A stretch of 64,000 bases of DNA from Actinomadura litoris (lineage in GTDB: Bacteria; Actinomycetota; Actinomycetes; Streptosporangiales; Streptosporangiaceae): positions 1-64,000 of the forward strand of contig NZ_WOFH01000007.1 in NCBI RefSeq assembly GCF_009733595.1, in the 5' to 3' direction. The notes beneath the pieces are model-generated. The model was not told the DNA's origin. It saw only the letters and a list, made by a program, of their open reading frames with translations, and made no database searches. Made by a program: the position numbers and the translations under genes. How positions within the stretch are numbered: the first letter of the stretch is position 1; each line of letters begins with the position of its first letter. Positions 61,498 through 64,000 of the stretch are shown piece by piece.

Positions 61498-62367
61498 ATG
61501 ACGACGCATACGCTCCAGACCCCCGAGGTCGATCTCGTGTACGACGTGCACGGCACGCCGCCGTCCGCCGCCGGGCGCCCGCCGCTGCTCATGATCGGAC
61601 AGCCCATGGAGGCCGCCGGTTTCGGCGCGCTGGCCTCCTACTTCCCCGACCGCGCCGTGGTCACCTACGACCCGCGCGGCATCGGCCGGAGCGTCCGCAA
61701 GGACGGCCGCACCGACCACGTGCCCGAGGCGCAGGCCGCCGACGTGCACGCGCTGATCGAGGCGCTCGGCGCGGGCCCGGTCGAGATGTTCGCCAGCAGC
61801 GGCGGCGCGGTGACCGCGCTCGCGCTCGTCACGGCCCACCCTGGCGACGTGACCACGCTGGTGGCGCACGAGCCGCCGCTCATCCCGCTGCTGCCCGACG
61901 CGGACGCGGCGCGGCGCGCGGGGGCCCGCGCGCGGGAGGTCTACCAGGCGAAGGGCTGGGGCGCCGCCATGGCGATCTTCATCGCGATGATGTCGTGGCG
62001 GGGCGAGTTCACCGACGACTACTTCGCCGGGCCCGAGCCGGATCCCGCGGCCTTCGGGATGCCCGCCGAGGACGACGGCTCCCGCGACGACCCGCTGCTG
62101 TCCGACCGGTCCCAGGCGGTCGGCGAGTACCGTCCCGACGCCCGCGCGCTCGCCGCCGCGCCGACCCGGGTCGTGATCGCGGTGGGCGAGGAGTCCAAGG
62201 ACACCCTCACCGGGCGCACCGCGGTGGCGACCGCCGAACTCCTCGGGCAGGAGCCGGCGGTGTTCCCGAGCCACCACGGCGGCTTCGTCGGCGGCGACTC
62301 CGGGTTCGCCGGGAAGCCGGAGGAGTTCGCGCGCCGGCTCCGCGAGGTCCTCGACGGCGCGGGCTGA
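61498..62367 (+). CDS. Alpha/beta hydrolase
   Basis: 289 residues. Nucleophile elbow FASSGGAVTAL (Ser in S-x-G-G form, unlike the usual GxSxG), oxyanion region LLMIGQPMEAAGF, and a C-terminal SHHGGF with the catalytic His. Acid residue probably in VVIAVGEES region. Substrate unknown. Confidence 0.88.
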   Translation: MTTHTLQTPEVDLVYDVHGTPPSAAGRPPLLMIGQPMEAAGFGALASYFPDRAVVTYDPRGIGRSVRKDGRTDHVPEAQAADVHALIEALGAGPVEMFASSGGAVTALALVTAHPGDVTTLVAHEPPLIPLLPDADAARRAGARAREVYQAKGWGAAMAIFIAMMSWRGEFTDDYFAGPEPDPAAFGMPAEDDGSRDDPLLSDRSQAVGEYRPDARALAAAPTRVVIAVGEESKDTLTGRTAVATAELLGQEPAVFPSHHGGFVGGDSGFAGKPEEFARRLREVLDGAG

Positions 62368-62386
62368 CGTCCCCCTGTGCCGCGAT

Positions 62387-62431
62387 CATGGGTGCGGGGC
62401 GGGAGCGTGTCGCTCCCGCCCCGCACCCATG
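62387..62431. terminator. 21-bp perfect hairpin between convergent genes
   Basis: Arms 62387-62407 and 62411-62431 pair perfectly around a 3-base loop. Bidirectional terminator for the hydrolase and the AA10 gene. Confidence 0.85.
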
Positions 62432-62515
62432 GCTCCGACGAGGGCGGTATGAGATCCCGAATCGCGTCACGCACTCATTCCGCCATCCGCGTCGTGCCGC
62501 CGCGAAAGTGACGGA

Positions 62516-63019
62516 TCAATGCACGTCGAGGTCGATGCACGCGTAGAAGGCGTTGGCGGTGTCGGCGATGTTCCAGACCGCGAGGACTTTCTGCCGCCCG
62601 GTGACCCCACCGAGGTTGACCGTGTGGGACGAGCCGCTTCCGCCGAACGTCGCGATGCGCCGGCCGCCGAGGAAGTAGTCGTAGCTCCTCGTGCTGTGGC
62701 GGGCCGTGAACGTCCAGGAGAAGGTCACGCTCTGGCCGACCGAGGCGGCCTTCCACGGCTTGCTGTCGTCGTCGAGGTCGGCGAACCTTGAGTTTCCGCC
62801 GCTGCAACTCTGGAGCCCCTTCGGGCCCTCCACGCTCTGCGGTTCCCACCTGATCTCGCCGCACTTGACGGTCCCCTGCGCGCACTGGGCCTGCCGGCTC
62901 GGTGGCGAGTTGACGTAGCCGTGGGCGAGGGCGGTGGTGGCGGGGAGCACCACGGTGACGAGCGGGGCGATTCCCACGCCCGCCGCGATCGCGGCGAACC
63001 TGCGTCGTGATGACTTCAT
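62516..63019 (-). CDS. AA10 lytic polysaccharide monooxygenase (single domain, secreted)
   Basis: 167 residues. Signal peptide 1-32 ends in ALA, so the mature protein starts with His33 (HGYVNSPPSR), the copper brace. The second His is in FTARHSTRSYDYFL and the axial Phe in ANAFYACIDLDV. Four Cys for two disulfides. Oxidatively cuts chitin or cellulose chains. No carbohydrate-binding module attached. Confidence 0.93.
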   Translation of the reverse strand: MKSSRRRFAAIAAGVGIAPLVTVVLPATTALAHGYVNSPPSRQAQCAQGTVKCGEIRWEPQSVEGPKGLQSCSGGNSRFADLDDDSKPWKAASVGQSVTFSWTFTARHSTRSYDYFLGGRRIATFGGSGSSHTVNLGGVTGRQKVLAVWNIADTANAFYACIDLDVH

Positions 63020-63364
63020 GCGGAGTTCCCTGTTTTCGGGGTGGTCAGGTTTTCTCACGGGCGCCGGCCGGCGGGCAGCCGGCATTTTCGGGAGCGGGCT
63101 CGGCGGATGGATGATGGAGGGGAGCGGGGCATGCGAACTCCATCAATAGGAATTTTCCTATTCGGTGGTTGGACGTTAACTCTCCGTCCGTTCAGTGGCA
63201 AGACGCCGCCAGTGCCCGCTGATTCACAGGCGCCATACCGGCCCAGGCCAGAACCCGAACCAGTCCGGCCCGCCGGGAATAATCGTCACAGTGTTCCCAG
63301 GATCGGCCGATCGGTCGGCAACAAATGCCTATAAGACGGGGACGAATCCCCCGCCGGCACGCGG

Positions 63365-64000
63365 TCAGGCGGCGTCCGAGGCGAGGTGTTCGAGCGCGGT
63401 GACGAGCCGCGCCGGGGTGGGCCGGGCCAGCATCTCCTTGCGCAGCCCGGCCGCGCCGTCGCGGTAGGCGGGGTCGCCGACCAGGCTCTCGACGGCCGAG
63501 CGCAGCGCGGCGGGGACCGCCTCGTGGCCGCGCAGGTGCAGGCCCGCCCCGGCGGCGGCGAGGCGGCGGCCGGCGGCCTCCTGCTCGGAGGCGAACGTGG
63601 CGGTCAACTGGGGGACGCCCGCCCAGAGCGCGGTCATCGCGCTGCCGCTGCCGCCGTGGTGGACGACGGCGGCGCAGTCCGGCAGCACGGCCATCAGCGG
63701 GACGTGCTCGGCGACGCGGACGCCCTCGGGCACCGCGCCGAGGGCGGCCACGTCCCCGGCGGTCGCCGTGACGACCACCTCGCAGCCGAGGCCGTCCAGG
63801 GCCTCCAGGATGGCCGGGAGCAGGTAGGAGTTCGGGCCGGTGGTCGCGGTCAGCGCCGTCGACCAGGTCACGCAGACCCTCGGGCGGCCGGGCGCGGGCG
63901 GTTCCAGCGCCCACGGCGGGACGGGCGTGGTCCCGTTGAACGGGACGTAGGCGTAGGGCAGGCGCTCGGCCGGGGCCGGCACGTCCAGCGACGGCGGGCA
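63365..64000 (-). CDS. Macrolide-type glycosyltransferase, C-terminal part (cut by window edge)
   Basis: Open to the window end; 211 codons visible. GT-B C-terminal lobe with CVTWSTALTATTGPNSYLLP and the donor-binding HHGGSGSAMTALWAGVPQL, as in EryCIII/DesVII-type nucleotide-sugar transferases. Acceptor and sugar unknown; may belong to a natural product cluster left of it. The stretch 63020-63364 between it and the AA10 gene shows no gene. Confidence 0.9.
   Translation of the reverse strand, partial: CPPSLDVPAPAERLPYAYVPFNGTTPVPPWALEPPAPGRPRVCVTWSTALTATTGPNSYLLPAILEALDGLGCEVVVTATAGDVAALGAVPEGVRVAEHVPLMAVLPDCAAVVHHGGSGSAMTALWAGVPQLTATFASEQEAAGRRLAAAGAGLHLRGHEAVPAALRSAVESLVGDPAYRDGAAGLRKEMLARPTPARLVTALEHLASDAA

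Overview
The window is high-GC DNA (roughly 70 percent or more by eye) with frequent GTG starts, tightly packed genes and a c-di-AMP riboswitch in front of a cell-wall hydrolase-type gene. This is typical of a filamentous actinomycete. The gene set (AA10 oxidase, M4/M28 proteases, SigJ-type sigma factor, MMPL exporter, P450) would suit a Streptomyces or Actinomadura/Thermomonosporaceae-type organism, but the genus is an inference. No rRNA, CRISPR array or replication origin of the chromosome is visible.

Layout. 0-6 kb: end of glpK and complete glpD (glycerol catabolism), then two convergent glycosyltransferases. 6-12 kb: a membrane-anchored CHAP protein under a ydaO-type riboswitch, an ANTAR-PAS-PP2C signalling phosphatase, a PLP decarboxylase and a serine-hydrolase lipoprotein. 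12-19.5 kb: a minus-strand operon led by a SigJ-type ECF sigma factor (sigma, FAD oxidoreductase, MFS exporter, methyltransferase, P-loop kinase), divergent from an MMPL transporter. 19.66-34.47 kb: a tRNA-Pro(GGG) gene and a 14.7-kb integrative element inserted in its 3' end, bounded by a perfect 44-bp direct repeat. 34.5-35.5 kb: remnants of older insertions (integrase tail, LacI head). 35.5-39.3 kb: a five-gene MoxR/DUF58/DUF4129 operon. 39.5-46.5 kb: a decayed, IS-bounded mosaic holding two intact secreted proteins, a flavin-type enzyme and an inactivated IS5-family element. 46.7-54.3 kb: PQQ-like beta-propeller protein, P450, alcohol dehydrogenase, SMP-30-like secreted protein, class IV aminotransferase, DUF1062. 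54.8-64 kb: a secreted M4-M28-M28 protease, the methionine salvage genes mtnC-mtnD-mtnB, a TetR regulator with an alpha/beta hydrolase, an AA10 oxidase and the end of a macrolide-type glycosyltransferase.

The most interesting object is the integrative element. Its left arm carries the integrase. The centre is a translationally coupled plus-strand run: HTH, excisionase-like, DnaB-N/RecA helicase, terminase-small-like HTH, small proteins, and a full-length phage tail tape measure protein. The right arm carries a helix-turn-helix regulator, a SWIM zinc-finger protein and a DUF2637 membrane protein. It lacks capsid, portal, large terminase and any FtsK/Tra pump, so it is neither a normal prophage nor a standard conjugative actinomycete element. 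A decayed prophage or a phage-satellite-like element that brings its own tape measure are the two readings.
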